Below, one piece after another: positions 17,237 to 25,603 of a DNA stretch of 64,000 bases. The translations under genes were made by a program, and so were the position numbers. The notes under the pieces were generated by a model. The model saw nothing but the letters and a program-made list of their open reading frames with translations, was not told where the DNA came from and searched no databases. This DNA is from Lutibacillus sp052034115. GTDB taxonomy: Bacteria > Actinomycetota > Actinomycetes > Actinomycetales > Dermatophilaceae. Numbering within the stretch: the first letter of the stretch is position 1; the number at the start of each line of letters is the position of its first letter. The stretch is from contig JBPOIZ010000015.1 in NCBI GenBank assembly GCA_052034115.1, positions 6,938 to 70,937 on the forward strand. The letters run 5' to 3'.

Positions 17237-17734
17237 CTAGCGGGTCGCGCGGGCGGCGAGGACCTGCTCGCGCAGGATGTCGGCGTGGCCGCAGTGCTGG
17301 GCCAGCTCGCGCAGCACGTGCAGATAGACCCAGCGCAGGGGCAGGGGGCCACGGCGGTTGCCCGGCAGCAGGTCGTCGAGGGACCAGCCATCGACGGCAG
17401 CCCGCGACATCGCGACCGCATCGGCATACCCACGGCCGACCGAGGCGATCGTGTCCCCCGCTTCCAGCTCGAATGACTCATCCGGCCCCGCCACCAACCC
17501 GAGGTCCGCGCGGGAGCGGCCGGTCACCGCCTCCCCGAACCACACCCGTTCAACGAACGTGCCGTGCTTGACCAGCCCGAGCAGAGTGGTGCGCGACGGC
17601 ACGAGCCGGGCTCGGGACTCCTTCTCGCTCAGCCCGTCGAGGCACTGGGCGAGCATCGCGCGATGCTCGTCGACGAACGCCCGCAGTTGCTCGTCGATCG
17701 GCGCGTGGAAGATGTGGTCCGAACCATCGGTCAT
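17237..17734 (-). CDS. DinB-like / DUF664 protein
   Basis: A 165-residue protein of the DinB four-helix superfamily, DUF664 branch. Conserved stretches are SRTTLLGLVKHGTFVERVWFGE near the first metal-ligand helix and LRWVYLHVLRELAQHCGHADILREQ at the C-terminal metal site with its His residues. Members are putative thiol-dependent S-transferases in actinobacteria, using mycothiol. ATG 17734 is favoured; a longer reading to 18016 crosses the promoter of the divergent HNH gene. It is a monocistronic gene as far as can be seen. Confidence 0.82.
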   Translation of the reverse strand: MTDGSDHIFHAPIDEQLRAFVDEHRAMLAQCLDGLSEKESRARLVPSRTTLLGLVKHGTFVERVWFGEAVTGRSRADLGLVAGPDESFELEAGDTIASVGRGYADAVAMSRAAVDGWSLDDLLPGNRRGPLPLRWVYLHVLRELAQHCGHADILREQVLAARATR

Positions 17735-17800
17735 CCCCCCATCCTGGACCAGCGGCGTCCAGCGCGCTCCGCTGACTTCGGGATGAGGCGGCCCGAGGCC

Positions 17801-17829
17801 TTGCATTGGCTGACGTTGATTGTTAGAAT
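17801..17829 (+). promoter_or_regulatory. Promoter of the HNH gene
   Basis: TTGCAT at 17801-17806 and TAGAAT at 17824-17829 are separated by 17 bases, a good sigma-70-type match. The surrounding stretch is AT-richer than the rest of the window. Transcription would begin near 17836, inside the LexA-like box, leaving a leader of about 35 bases with GAGGGGG before ATG 17871. Confidence 0.7.
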
Positions 17830-17844
17830 CGTACACACGTTCGA
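17829..17844 (+). promoter_or_regulatory. SOS box (LexA operator)
   Basis: TCGTACACACGTTCGA matches the actinobacterial/Bacillus-type SOS consensus TCGAAC-N4-GTTCGA in 11 of 12 fixed positions. It overlaps the last base of the -10 hexamer and the expected start of transcription, where bound LexA would block RNA polymerase. In M. tuberculosis, 13E12-type genes are reported LexA targets, and the gene here is of that type. Confidence 0.8.
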
Positions 17845-17870
17845 GTCTTGTTGACACGAGGGGGTGCGGA

Positions 17871-19604
17871 ATGACAGCCACGATCGGGTATGTCGCCGCG
17901 CCTGCCGCACCGGCCGCCCTGCCGGTGTGGGCCGCGTCGGCCCGGCCCGAGGCCGGCCGTCTGGGCCTCCTCGACGGCACGCCGACCCCCGACGCCGGTG
18001 GCGCCACGGTCGACACCCGCCGTCAGCGCGCGGCGGCTGCCGCGGTCGCGGCGCTGGCCGACCCAGTCATCGTCGAGCGGATCGCTCCCGACGTGCTCGA
18101 CGCCCTGGCGGTGATCCTGGGCGGGCTCGACCCGAGCTGGCGTTGGGGAGCCGACTGCGCCGCCGCGCTCGAGATGGTCGAGGCCGGGCAGACCGTGGCC
18201 TCCTTTGCCGCCGCCACGACGGTGATGGGGGTAGCCGCCTACCACGACGAGATCCTCGCCCAGATCCACGACGACATCGAGGGCCGCGACCCCGCGATCC
18301 GCGTCGGGGACCCCATCGACGATGCCGACCGGGCCACGGTTGCCGAGCTGACTGCCGCCGTGGGGTGGTCCGCCACAGCCTCGTGGCGGGCCGTCGCCTG
18401 GGCCACCCGCGACCGGCTCCGGCACGCGCCAGTGGTGGATCGGCTCCGCGCCGGCTCGCTCGACGAGCCCACCGCCCGCCGGATCCTGGCGGCGACAACG
18501 GGCTGTCCCAGCGAGTGCCTGCCCGCGCTGATCGACCGGGTCCTCGCCCTCAATCCGGACGGGTCACGCCCCTCGTATGGTCAGGTGGGCCGCCGGCTGA
18601 GCAAGGAGGCGGCCGCCCTGGACGAGCAGGCCTGCCGCGAGGAGCAGGATCGGGCCGTGGCTCGACGCGGCGTGTGGGCCCACGTCCAGCCGGACGGCAC
18701 CGGCACGCTGACCATCACCTCCACCACGAGCGCCATCGTCGCCGCCGCCGAGCGACTCGACGCCGTGGCCCGCGCACTGCGCTCAGGAGGTGACCATCGC
18801 ACCGTGTCCCAGTTGCGCTCTGACGCTGCGCTCGATCTGCTCCACCGCGGTGTCCTCGTGGCGCCAGTCACCGATGCCGCTGCTGCCCAGGCCAAGCCGT
18901 CACCTGCCCACGCCAGTCCGTCACCTGCCCCGGCCGTGCCGGGACCGGCCCACTCCAGTCCGTCACCTGCCCAGGCCAATCCGTCACCTACCCCTGCCAG
19001 TCCGGCACCTGCCCCCGCCGCGCCAGGACCGGCCCACGCCAGTCCGGCACCTGCCCCCGCCGTGCCGGGAGCCGCGGGGCTGCCGATGCCGCCCGCGCGG
19101 GTGACCGTGATCGTCGGGTTGGAGACGTTGATGGGACTGGACGACAACCTCGCCGGCCTGCCGGGCTACGGGTTCGTCACCGCATCGCAGGCCCGCGACA
19201 TCGCGTTCGCGCCGGGGTCGGTCTGGGCCCGGCTGGTGACCGACCACCACGGCGTCGCACGTGCGGTCGGCACCCATCGCTACCGGCCGGATGCGGCCAC
19301 CACACGGCTGGTCCAGCATCGGGACACCATGTGCCGGGCGCCCGGCTGCACCACCCCTGCGGTTGACTGCGACCTCGACCACCAGATCCCCTTCCCCGCT
19401 GGCGACACCCACCCGAGCAACCTGGCGGCGCTGCACCGTGCGCACCACAACCTCAAGACGTTGCGCCTTTGGGCCAGTCGCCTCGACGAGCGCGACGGGG
19501 CGATCACCTGGACGACGCCGGCGCGCCGGTCCTACACCACCCGCCTGCACGACCACCGCGCCGACCTGCGCCCCCCACCGGACACACCCGACCCACCCTT
19601 CTGA
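17871..19604 (+). CDS. HNH endonuclease, DUF222 / 13E12-repeat family
   Basis: A 577-residue protein. The N-terminal two-thirds (about 35-330) is a DUF222-like helical region. Residues 343-398 are eight heptads of Pro/Ala/Ser type (such as PSPAHAS), and the C-terminus (about 480-530) is an HNH nuclease domain: CRAPGCTTPAVDCDLDH, then HRAHHNLK. ATG 17871 has GAGGGGG upstream. The promoter carries an SOS box, so induction by DNA damage is predicted. The family is repeated in actinobacterial genomes and its physiological role is not settled. The linker repeat appears unusual for the family. Confidence 0.9.
   Translation: MTATIGYVAAPAAPAALPVWAASARPEAGRLGLLDGTPTPDAGGATVDTRRQRAAAAAVAALADPVIVERIAPDVLDALAVILGGLDPSWRWGADCAAALEMVEAGQTVASFAAATTVMGVAAYHDEILAQIHDDIEGRDPAIRVGDPIDDADRATVAELTAAVGWSATASWRAVAWATRDRLRHAPVVDRLRAGSLDEPTARRILAATTGCPSECLPALIDRVLALNPDGSRPSYGQVGRRLSKEAAALDEQACREEQDRAVARRGVWAHVQPDGTGTLTITSTTSAIVAAAERLDAVARALRSGGDHRTVSQLRSDAALDLLHRGVLVAPVTDAAAAQAKPSPAHASPSPAPAVPGPAHSSPSPAQANPSPTPASPAPAPAAPGPAHASPAPAPAVPGAAGLPMPPARVTVIVGLETLMGLDDNLAGLPGYGFVTASQARDIAFAPGSVWARLVTDHHGVARAVGTHRYRPDAATTRLVQHRDTMCRAPGCTTPAVDCDLDHQIPFPAGDTHPSNLAALHRAHHNLKTLRLWASRLDERDGAITWTTPARRSYTTRLHDHRADLRPPPDTPDPPF
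18897..19064 (+). repeat. 21-bp minisatellite inside the HNH gene
   Basis: Eight adjacent 21-bp units encode proline/alanine heptads (PSPAHAS, PSPAPAV, PGPAHSS, PSPAQAN, PSPTPAS, PAPAPAA, PGPAHAS, PAPAPAV). The units are imperfect, alternate between two subtypes and keep the frame, so the linker between the DUF222 and HNH domains can change length by slippage or unequal recombination. Confidence 0.9.
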
Positions 19605-19624
19605 CCCGGCGTATGCCAAGCCCT

Positions 19625-21034
19625 TCAGGCGTGCAGGCGACGCGCCGCCTCGGCGATCGAGCCGGTCATCGAGGGGTAGATCGAGAAGGTGCCGGCGACC
19701 TGGTCCACGGTGAGCCCGTGCTGCACGGCGAGCGCCACCGGGAAGATCAACTCCGACGCCCGGGGGGCCACCACCACGCCACCGACGACGTTCCCGCCGC
19801 CGGTGCGGGCGAAGAGCTTGATGAACCCGTCGTCGAAGCCGTCCATCTTGGCCCGCGGGTTCGTCGCGAGCGGCAACGTCACTGCCCGTGCGTCCACCCG
19901 GCCCGAGTCGACGTCGGCCTGGGTGCAGCCCACTGTCGCGATCTGCGGGTCGGTGAAGATGTTCGCGCACACGACCCCGAGATTGAGCGGCGCCACGGCA
20001 TCCCCCAACGCGTGCCACATCGCGATTCGGCCCTGCATCGCGGCCACGGACGCCAGCGGAAGCACCCCGGTGCAGTCCCCGGCGGCATACACGCCGCGCA
20101 CCGTCGTCCGCGAGACACCATCCACCTCGACGTGCCCGCCCGACGTGAGCCGCACCCCGACCGCCTCCAACCCCAGCCCTGAGGTCCTCGGCACCGACCC
20201 GACCGCCATGAGCGCGTGGCTGCCGGTCACCACCTGGCCGCCCGCCAACGTCACCTCGACCCCCGACTCGGTGCGCGTCACCGACTCGGCCCGCGACCTG
20301 GAGAGCACCTCCATACCGCGACGCCGGAACACGTCCTCGATGACCCGTGCCGCGTCCGCGTCCTCCCCCGGCAGCACGTGCTCACGCGACGACACGAGCA
20401 CGACCTGGCTGCCGAGCGCCAGATAGGCGTGCGCCAACTCGGCGCCGGTCACGCCGGACCCGACGACCACGAGCCGCTCGGGCAGCTCGGTCAGGTCGTA
20501 GATCTGCTTCCACGTGAGGATCCGCTCCCCGTCAGGTATGGCGCTCGCCAGCTCCCGGGGCCGCGCCCCCGTCGCGATGAGCACGACGTCGGCGAAGAAG
20601 TCCTCGTGTCCGCCCTCGCGCAGGTCCGCGCGCACCGCCGAGGGAGACAGCAGCCGAGCGGCGCCGGCCACCACCCGCACCCCGTCGGCGACCAACCGGG
20701 CCCTGATGTCGGCGCTCTGCGCACGGGCCAAACCGAGCACGCGCTCGTTGACCTGCCCCATGTCGGGACGGGCCACCGCGGCGAGCTCGATCGGGCCTCC
20801 CCCACCGACGCCGACGTGGACACCGAGGTCGCGGGCCCGCTCCAAAGCGCCCATCATGGTCGACGTCGAGATGAGGGTCTTGCTCGGCACGCAGTCGGTG
20901 AGCACCGCCGCCCCGCCGATCCCGTCGCTGTCGATGACGGTGACCTCGGCACCGAGCTGGGCCGCAACCAAGGCCGCCTCGTAGCCACCCGGGCCACCAC
21001 CGATGATGACCACTGACGTGCTGCGCGCATTCAC
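19625..21034 (-). CDS. lpdA: NAD(P)H-quinone dehydrogenase LpdA-type flavoprotein
   Basis: A 469-residue flavoprotein of the pyridine nucleotide-disulfide reductase class 1 family, close in recalled sequence to M. tuberculosis LpdA (Rv3303c). It has FAD motif VVIIGGGPGGYEAALVAAQLG at the N-terminus, NAD motif VVVGSGVTGAELAHAYLALG, and VYAAGDCTGVLPLASVAAMQGR. The redox-active CxxxxC of dihydrolipoamide dehydrogenase is incomplete: GGAAVLTDCVPSKT has one Cys. This is as in LpdA, which reduces quinones instead. GTG 21034 matches the family N-terminus; no strong ribosome site is seen. It follows the DinB-like gene by 23 bases. Confidence 0.93.
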   Translation of the reverse strand: MNARSTSVVIIGGGPGGYEAALVAAQLGAEVTVIDSDGIGGAAVLTDCVPSKTLISTSTMMGALERARDLGVHVGVGGGGPIELAAVARPDMGQVNERVLGLARAQSADIRARLVADGVRVVAGAARLLSPSAVRADLREGGHEDFFADVVLIATGARPRELASAIPDGERILTWKQIYDLTELPERLVVVGSGVTGAELAHAYLALGSQVVLVSSREHVLPGEDADAARVIEDVFRRRGMEVLSRSRAESVTRTESGVEVTLAGGQVVTGSHALMAVGSVPRTSGLGLEAVGVRLTSGGHVEVDGVSRTTVRGVYAAGDCTGVLPLASVAAMQGRIAMWHALGDAVAPLNLGVVCANIFTDPQIATVGCTQADVDSGRVDARAVTLPLATNPRAKMDGFDDGFIKLFARTGGGNVVGGVVVAPRASELIFPVALAVQHGLTVDQVAGTFSIYPSMTGSIAEAARRLHA

Positions 21035-21057
21035 CCAGACATCCAACACCAGTCCGG

Positions 21058-21606
21058 TCAGCCGCGGCGTCCCAGTCTCGCGAGCACCTGCGTCTGCCGG
21101 TCGGCGTCGGCCGGCGCATCGAGGGCCGGGCGGCACACGCCCTCCTGGTAGAGCCCCGGGCCGAAACCCTGCGCCAAGGCATCGACGACATCAAGCTCGG
21201 CCTCGGTGAAGCGCTCATCGCGACCAGCGGCTCGAGCGATGTCCCATCGGTGGACGAGCAGGTCCCACCCATAGAAGTCCAGCAGGGTCGCTCCGACCGT
21301 CGTCGGCCCGAAGAAGCCGTCATACCCGAGGTCCATGACCGTGCTGTCCGCGACGACCCGCCGCACCGCCCCGTCATGTGCCGCCCACCCGGCGGCCGGG
21401 TCCACGGCCAGGGCCGGCACCGGACCCAGGTCGACGCCGTGGCCGGCAAGGAACTCGCGCTGAGTGGTCACGACGTGGTCGAGGACGTCGCGAGCGGTCC
21501 AGCCGTCGCAGGGGGACGGATGATCCCAAGCCTCGTCCTGAAGTCCGACGACGAGCGACCCGAAGGGGTCGGCCACGGCGCAGTAGCGATCGAGATGGTC
21601 AGACAT
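21058..21606 (-). CDS. TIGR03086-type mycothiol-dependent maleylpyruvate-isomerase-like protein
   Basis: A 182-residue DinB/MDMPI-superfamily protein. The hallmark W(S/D)xPSPCDGWTARDVLDHVV near residues 27-45 carries the first metal His, and LLDFYGWDLLVHRWDIARA supplies the C-terminal His positions. ATG 21606 is preceded by AAGGAG. It is divergent from the AraC regulator at 21684, so it is a likely regulatory target. It probably shares a transcript with lpdA downstream. Substrate unknown. Confidence 0.85.
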   Translation of the reverse strand: MSDHLDRYCAVADPFGSLVVGLQDEAWDHPSPCDGWTARDVLDHVVTTQREFLAGHGVDLGPVPALAVDPAAGWAAHDGAVRRVVADSTVMDLGYDGFFGPTTVGATLLDFYGWDLLVHRWDIARAAGRDERFTEAELDVVDALAQGFGPGLYQEGVCRPALDAPADADRQTQVLARLGRRG

Positions 21607-21671
21607 GGGGCTCCTTCGTGCCGGGAACGGTCGGCAACGACGGTAGGAGCCGTCCCGGGCCGAGGTCTTGA

Positions 21672-21677
21672 TAGTTT
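21672..21677 (+). promoter_or_regulatory. Leaderless -10 box of the AraC-type gene
   Basis: TAGTTT lies exactly 6 bases before GTG 21684, and no Shine-Dalgarno is present. This is the spacing expected for a transcript beginning at the start codon. Confidence 0.55.
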
Positions 21678-21683
21678 CCGACA

Positions 21684-22538
21684 GTGGAGCGGCACGACGA
21701 CGCCGAGCCGGTCGACGACATCGACCGCGCGCATTTGGCGGACCCCACCGACCGGTCCTTCACCATCGCCCGCTACCCCTCTCAGCCGCACCTGGCCGAC
21801 CTCGTGCGTCGCTACTGGGTCCCGGTCTGGGCCGTGCCGGACGGCGACGAGTCGCCGCAGAAGGTCCTCCAATACCCCGTCTGCCTCATCGTCGTCGCAA
21901 GCGAGTACGCCCGGTTCTACGGGCCGACACGAGGGCTGTCGACGACGACGCTGTCGGGCCGTGGGTGGGCCGCAGGGGTCATGCTGCAGCCCGCGGCCGG
22001 CTTCCTTCTCACGGGCCAGCCGGTCTCACGGCTGGCGGACCGCCATATCGACCTGACCGACATACCGACGCTGCGTGCGACCGAGCTGGTCCGGGCCGTG
22101 CACCTGGCCATGCGGGCCGCACCGGCCGCGGCACCGAGCCACCGGGCGGCTCTGCTCGCCTTCGCCGAAGCGCTCCGTGGGCTCACCCCGGTCGACGACG
22201 AGGGCCGGCTCGTCAACGACATCGTCGCCCTCGTCGAGAACAGCCCGGACCTGATGCGAGTGGACGACCTGTGCGCCATCCTCGAGCGCTCCGAACGCAG
22301 CCTCCAACGACTGCTCCTGCGCCGAGTCGGCGTCGGTCCTAAATGGCTCATCCGGCGTCGTCGCCTTCACGAGGCCGTCGCCAGGCTACGGGAGGGCGGA
22401 TCGCTCGCCGACCTGTCCGCCCGGCTCGGGTATGCCGACCAGGCCCACTTCACCCGCGACTTCCGCCGCTCCACGGGACTGACCCCCGGCGCGTTCGCGG
22501 CGACCTTCACAGCGACCCCCTCCGCCCCAATAGGCTGA
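21684..22538 (+). CDS. AraC-family transcriptional regulator
   Basis: A 284-residue regulator. The N-terminal part (20 to about 110) resembles the DUF6597-type sensor domain with LADLVRRYWVPVWAVPDG and GVMLQPAAGFLLTGQP. The C-terminal AraC domain (about 180-275) has two helix-turn-helix units: RVDDLCAILERSERSLQRLLLRRVGVGPK, then GYADQAHFTRDFRRSTGLTPGAF. Its 3' end contains the -10 box of punA. Divergent from the TIGR03086-type gene, which it may control. Confidence 0.92.
   Translation: MERHDDAEPVDDIDRAHLADPTDRSFTIARYPSQPHLADLVRRYWVPVWAVPDGDESPQKVLQYPVCLIVVASEYARFYGPTRGLSTTTLSGRGWAAGVMLQPAAGFLLTGQPVSRLADRHIDLTDIPTLRATELVRAVHLAMRAAPAAAPSHRAALLAFAEALRGLTPVDDEGRLVNDIVALVENSPDLMRVDDLCAILERSERSLQRLLLRRVGVGPKWLIRRRRLHEAVARLREGGSLADLSARLGYADQAHFTRDFRRSTGLTPGAFAATFTATPSAPIG
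22531..22536 (+). promoter_or_regulatory. Leaderless -10 box of punA
   Basis: TAGGCT overlaps the stop region of the AraC gene and lies 6 bases before ATG 22543. There is no ribosome-binding site between them, so punA is predicted to be leaderless. Confidence 0.55.
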
Positions 22539-22542
22539 GCGC

Positions 22543-23382
22543 ATGACCACGCCAATGACGGCCGGCCCGTTCGATGACCCCGCAACCGACCCGATGGAGG
22601 TCGCGGCCGCCGCGGCCGCCGTTATCGCCGAGCGGACCGGCACCGCCAGCCACGACATCGCCCTCGTCCTCGGCTCCGGCTGGGGTCAGACCGCCGACCT
22701 CATCGGCCAGACCCTCGCAACGATCCCCCACGAGGACGTCCCCGGCTTCGCCAAGGCCGCCGTGGCCGGACACTCCGGGTCGATGCGTTCGGTCGCCATC
22801 GGCGACACCGGCCGCCGGGCATTGGTCTACGGCACCCGGACCCACTTCTACGAGGGCCGCGGCGTGCGCGCCGTCGTGCACGGCGTCCGCACCGCAGCCG
22901 CCGCCGGGTGTCGCGCCATCGTCCTGACCAACGGCTGCGGTGGGTTGCGCGAGGAGTGGCGCCCCGGCACGCCGGTGCTCATCCGCGACCAGATCAACCT
23001 CACCGCCACCTCGCCCCTCGAGGGCGCGACCTTCGTCGACCTGACCGACCTGTACTCCCCCCGATTGCGCGCCATCGCCCAGGAGGTCGACCCCGACCTC
23101 GACGAGGGCGTCTACGTCCAGTTCCGCGGCCCCCAGTACGAAACGCCGGCCGAGGTGCAGATGGCCAAGCGACTCGGCGGCGACCTCGTGGGGATGTCGA
23201 CGACCCTGGAAGCCATCGCGGCACGCCACGTCGGCCTGGAGATCCTCGGGGTGTCCCTGGTGACGAACCTCGCCGCAGGCATCTCCCCCGTGCCCCTGTC
23301 CCACCAGGAGGTGCTCGAGGCGGGCCAAGCTGCTGCCGAACGCTGCGGCCGACTCCTCGCTGCCGTCGTCGGAAGGATCTGA
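22543..23382 (+). CDS. punA: Purine-nucleoside phosphorylase (trimeric, type II)
   Basis: A 279-residue enzyme that splits purine (deoxy)nucleosides with phosphate to give the base and (deoxy)ribose-1-phosphate. Phosphate-site motifs are LVLGSGWGQ near 41-49 and GHSGS near 78; the substrate loop shows RTHFYEGRG, LTNGCGGL, and the QFRGPQYETPAEVQMAKRLGGDLVGMSTTLEAI region with the base-binding Glu and Asn (SLVTNLAAG). It is followed 2 bases later by a phosphosugar mutase gene, which can handle its sugar product. Confidence 0.95.
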   Translation: MTTPMTAGPFDDPATDPMEVAAAAAAVIAERTGTASHDIALVLGSGWGQTADLIGQTLATIPHEDVPGFAKAAVAGHSGSMRSVAIGDTGRRALVYGTRTHFYEGRGVRAVVHGVRTAAAAGCRAIVLTNGCGGLREEWRPGTPVLIRDQINLTATSPLEGATFVDLTDLYSPRLRAIAQEVDPDLDEGVYVQFRGPQYETPAEVQMAKRLGGDLVGMSTTLEAIAARHVGLEILGVSLVTNLAAGISPVPLSHQEVLEAGQAAAERCGRLLAAVVGRI

Positions 23383-23384
23383 GC

Positions 23385-25040
23385 ATGTCCGATCTCGTGG
23401 CCCGCGCCCAGGCGTGGATCGAGGACGACCCGGACCCGCGCACCCGCGAGGAGCTGACCCGGGTCGTGCAGGCCGTCCAGGCCGGTGACGAGCAGGCCGG
23501 GCGCGACCTCGCCGACCGCTTCGACGGGACCCTCGAGTTCGGCACGGCAGGCCTACGCGGAGCCCTCGGGGCCGGCCCCAACCGCATGAACCGCTGCGTC
23601 GTCATCCGCGCCGCCGCCGGCCTGACGGCATACCTGAAGAACACCGTCGGGGAGCACCCGCGCGTCGTAGTCGGCTACGACGCCCGCTACGGCTCGAAGA
23701 CCTTCGCGCAGGACACCGCGGCCATCGTCGTCGCGGCCGGCGGCACCGCCTTCCTCATGCCGCGCACCCTGCCCACCCCGGTGCTCGCCTTCGCCATCCG
23801 CCACCTCGGCTGCGACGCCGGCGTCATGGTGACCGCCAGCCACAACCCGCCCCAGGACAACGGCTACAAGGTCTACCTCGGCGACGGCAGCCAGATCGTC
23901 CCCCCCGCCGATGCCGACATCGCGGCACAGATCGCGGCGATCCCTTCGGTCGCGTCAGTTGACCGCGCCGAGTCCGGGTGGGAGGTCCTCGGGCCTGAGC
24001 TCTTCGACGCGTATGTCGGTGCCGTCGCCGCCCTCGTCCGCCCGGACAGCGCGCGCCAGGTCAGCGTCGTGCACACCTCGTTGCACGGCGTCGGCGACGA
24101 CACCATCCGGGCGGCGTTCCGCGCTGCGGGCTTCGCCTCCCCCGTCGTCGTCGCCGACCAGGCGATGCCCGACCCGGACTTCCCCACCGTCGCCTTCCCC
24201 AATCCTGAGGAGAAGGGCGCCATCGACCACGCCCTCGACCTCGCGGCGCAGGTGCACCCGGACGTCGTGGTGGCCAACGACCCGGACGCGGACCGCTGCG
24301 CGGCCGCGGTGCTCGACGGCGGCTCCTGGCGCATGCTTCGCGGCGACGAGCTCGGCGCCCTGCTCGGCTGGCATCTGCTCCAGCGTGGCGTGCCGCAGGG
24401 TCGCGGTTTCGCCAACTCGATCGTCTCCTCGCGCCTCCTCGGCGCCATGGCCCGCGCCGCCGGGGTGCCCCACGAGGAGACCCTGACCGGGTTCAAGTGG
24501 ATCGCGCGCGTGCCCGACCTGGCCTACGGATACGAGGAGGCGCTCGGCTACTGCGTGGCACCGGACGTGGTGCGCGACAAGGACGGCGTCAGCGCGGCAC
24601 TGCTCGTCGCCGAGCTCACCGCCGACCTGCGCACCCAGGGCCGCACACCACTCGACGTCCTGGACGACATCGCCCGGCAGCACGGCGTCTACCACACCGA
24701 CGCGTTCTCGGTGCGGGTCAGCGACCTGTCCCTCATCGGCATGGTCATGGCCCGCTTGCGCCAGTCTCCCCCGGGGCAGATCGCCGGCCAGCCGGTGGCC
24801 CGCCTCGACGATCTCGCTGCTGGCGACGGTGGCCTGCCGCCGACCGACGGGCTGCGCTTCTTCCTCGCCGACGACTCGCGCATCATCGTCCGCCCGAGCG
24901 GGACCGAGCCCAAGCTGAAGGTCTACCTGGAGGTCATCGAACCGGTCCGTGACGGCGACGTGGCCGCGGCAAAGGCCCGAGCCACCCAACGCATGTCCGC
25001 GGTCAAGGCCGATTTCGTCGCGCTGACCACTACCGACTGA
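23385..25040 (+). CDS. Phospho-sugar mutase (PMM/PGM family)
   Basis: A 551-residue alpha-D-phosphohexomutase. The catalytic phosphoserine loop TASHNPPQDNGYK is near 149-161, the metal loop NDPDADRC near 301, the sugar loop GYEEALGYC and the phosphate loop RPSGTEPKLKVYLE at the C-terminus. The length and the EFGTAGLRG start fit the PMM/PGM branch that includes phosphoglucomutase and phosphopentomutase-2 enzymes. It directly follows punA, as pmmB follows deoD in M. tuberculosis. A role in converting (deoxy)ribose-1-phosphate to the 5-phosphate is likely but cannot be told from sequence alone. Confidence 0.92.
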   Translation: MSDLVARAQAWIEDDPDPRTREELTRVVQAVQAGDEQAGRDLADRFDGTLEFGTAGLRGALGAGPNRMNRCVVIRAAAGLTAYLKNTVGEHPRVVVGYDARYGSKTFAQDTAAIVVAAGGTAFLMPRTLPTPVLAFAIRHLGCDAGVMVTASHNPPQDNGYKVYLGDGSQIVPPADADIAAQIAAIPSVASVDRAESGWEVLGPELFDAYVGAVAALVRPDSARQVSVVHTSLHGVGDDTIRAAFRAAGFASPVVVADQAMPDPDFPTVAFPNPEEKGAIDHALDLAAQVHPDVVVANDPDADRCAAAVLDGGSWRMLRGDELGALLGWHLLQRGVPQGRGFANSIVSSRLLGAMARAAGVPHEETLTGFKWIARVPDLAYGYEEALGYCVAPDVVRDKDGVSAALLVAELTADLRTQGRTPLDVLDDIARQHGVYHTDAFSVRVSDLSLIGMVMARLRQSPPGQIAGQPVARLDDLAAGDGGLPPTDGLRFFLADDSRIIVRPSGTEPKLKVYLEVIEPVRDGDVAAAKARATQRMSAVKADFVALTTTD

Positions 25041-25068
25041 CCACTACCGACTGACCGCTACCGACTGA
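25027..25068 (+). repeat. 14-bp tandem repeat across convergent stop codons
   Basis: Three adjacent copies of CCACTACCGACTGA (third with A to G at base 3). The first copy supplies the mutase stop TGA, and the third contains the TAG stop of the convergent PH-domain gene on the other strand. Each unit keeps a TGA. There is no clear hairpin. Confidence 0.9.
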
Positions 25069-25603
25069 CCAGGGCCACCAGGAGCAGGGCAGCCGGGACT
25101 CCGAGCAGCGTCAGCCCGACGGGATCCCAGTGCCGTCGGACGTCGGCACTGCCGGCCTGTGCACCGATCTCGTCACGAACCTCGACGAGCAGGTCGGCGA
25201 CGGTTCGTGCGTCGCGGGTCACCCACTGGGGATTCGGTTTGAGTCGCTGGCTGGAGATGGCCCACGCGACGACCCGCCCGGCGGTGGCCGTGTGCACTTC
25301 GAGGTTCCACTGGCTGGCGACGTCGCGCACCTGCGCCCAGGGGATCTCGACGACGCGCAGCGGGTTCGCCACCCGCACGCCCTGCTCGGTCAGGGTCAGC
25401 GAGGGTCGCACGAACAGCGCGACGTTCAGGCCGATCCACAGCAGCGTGCCCGCGGACCCGGCGCCGCGCACCTCGCCGCCGCTGATCAACGCCACGAGGA
25501 TGACGACCCCGACGAGGGCACCGAGCACACCGGTCACCACGGCGCCTCGTTGACGCACCGGCCCCACCGGAAGAACGGTGGGCAGGTTTGTGGGCTGAGT
25601 CAC
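25058..25603 (-). CDS. PH-domain membrane protein
   Basis: A 181-residue protein with two N-terminal membrane segments (about 20-42 and 48-66), a bacterial PH-like domain (about 68-135: PSLTLTEQGVRVANPLRVVEIPWAQVRDV) and a C-terminal membrane anchor (VGLTLLGVPAALLLVALVSR). Similar small PH proteins are common and uncharacterised in actinobacteria. GTG 25603 is preceded at 6 bases by TACGAT, so a leaderless mRNA is predicted. Divergent from the kinase gene with overlapping promoters. Confidence 0.8.
   Translation of the reverse strand: MTQPTNLPTVLPVGPVRQRGAVVTGVLGALVGVVILVALISGGEVRGAGSAGTLLWIGLNVALFVRPSLTLTEQGVRVANPLRVVEIPWAQVRDVASQWNLEVHTATAGRVVAWAISSQRLKPNPQWVTRDARTVADLLVEVRDEIGAQAGSADVRRHWDPVGLTLLGVPAALLLVALVSR

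Noticed and set aside
19020..21016. Plus-strand frames antisense to lpdA
   Set aside because: They lack recognisable domains and lie wholly opposite a conserved flavoprotein.
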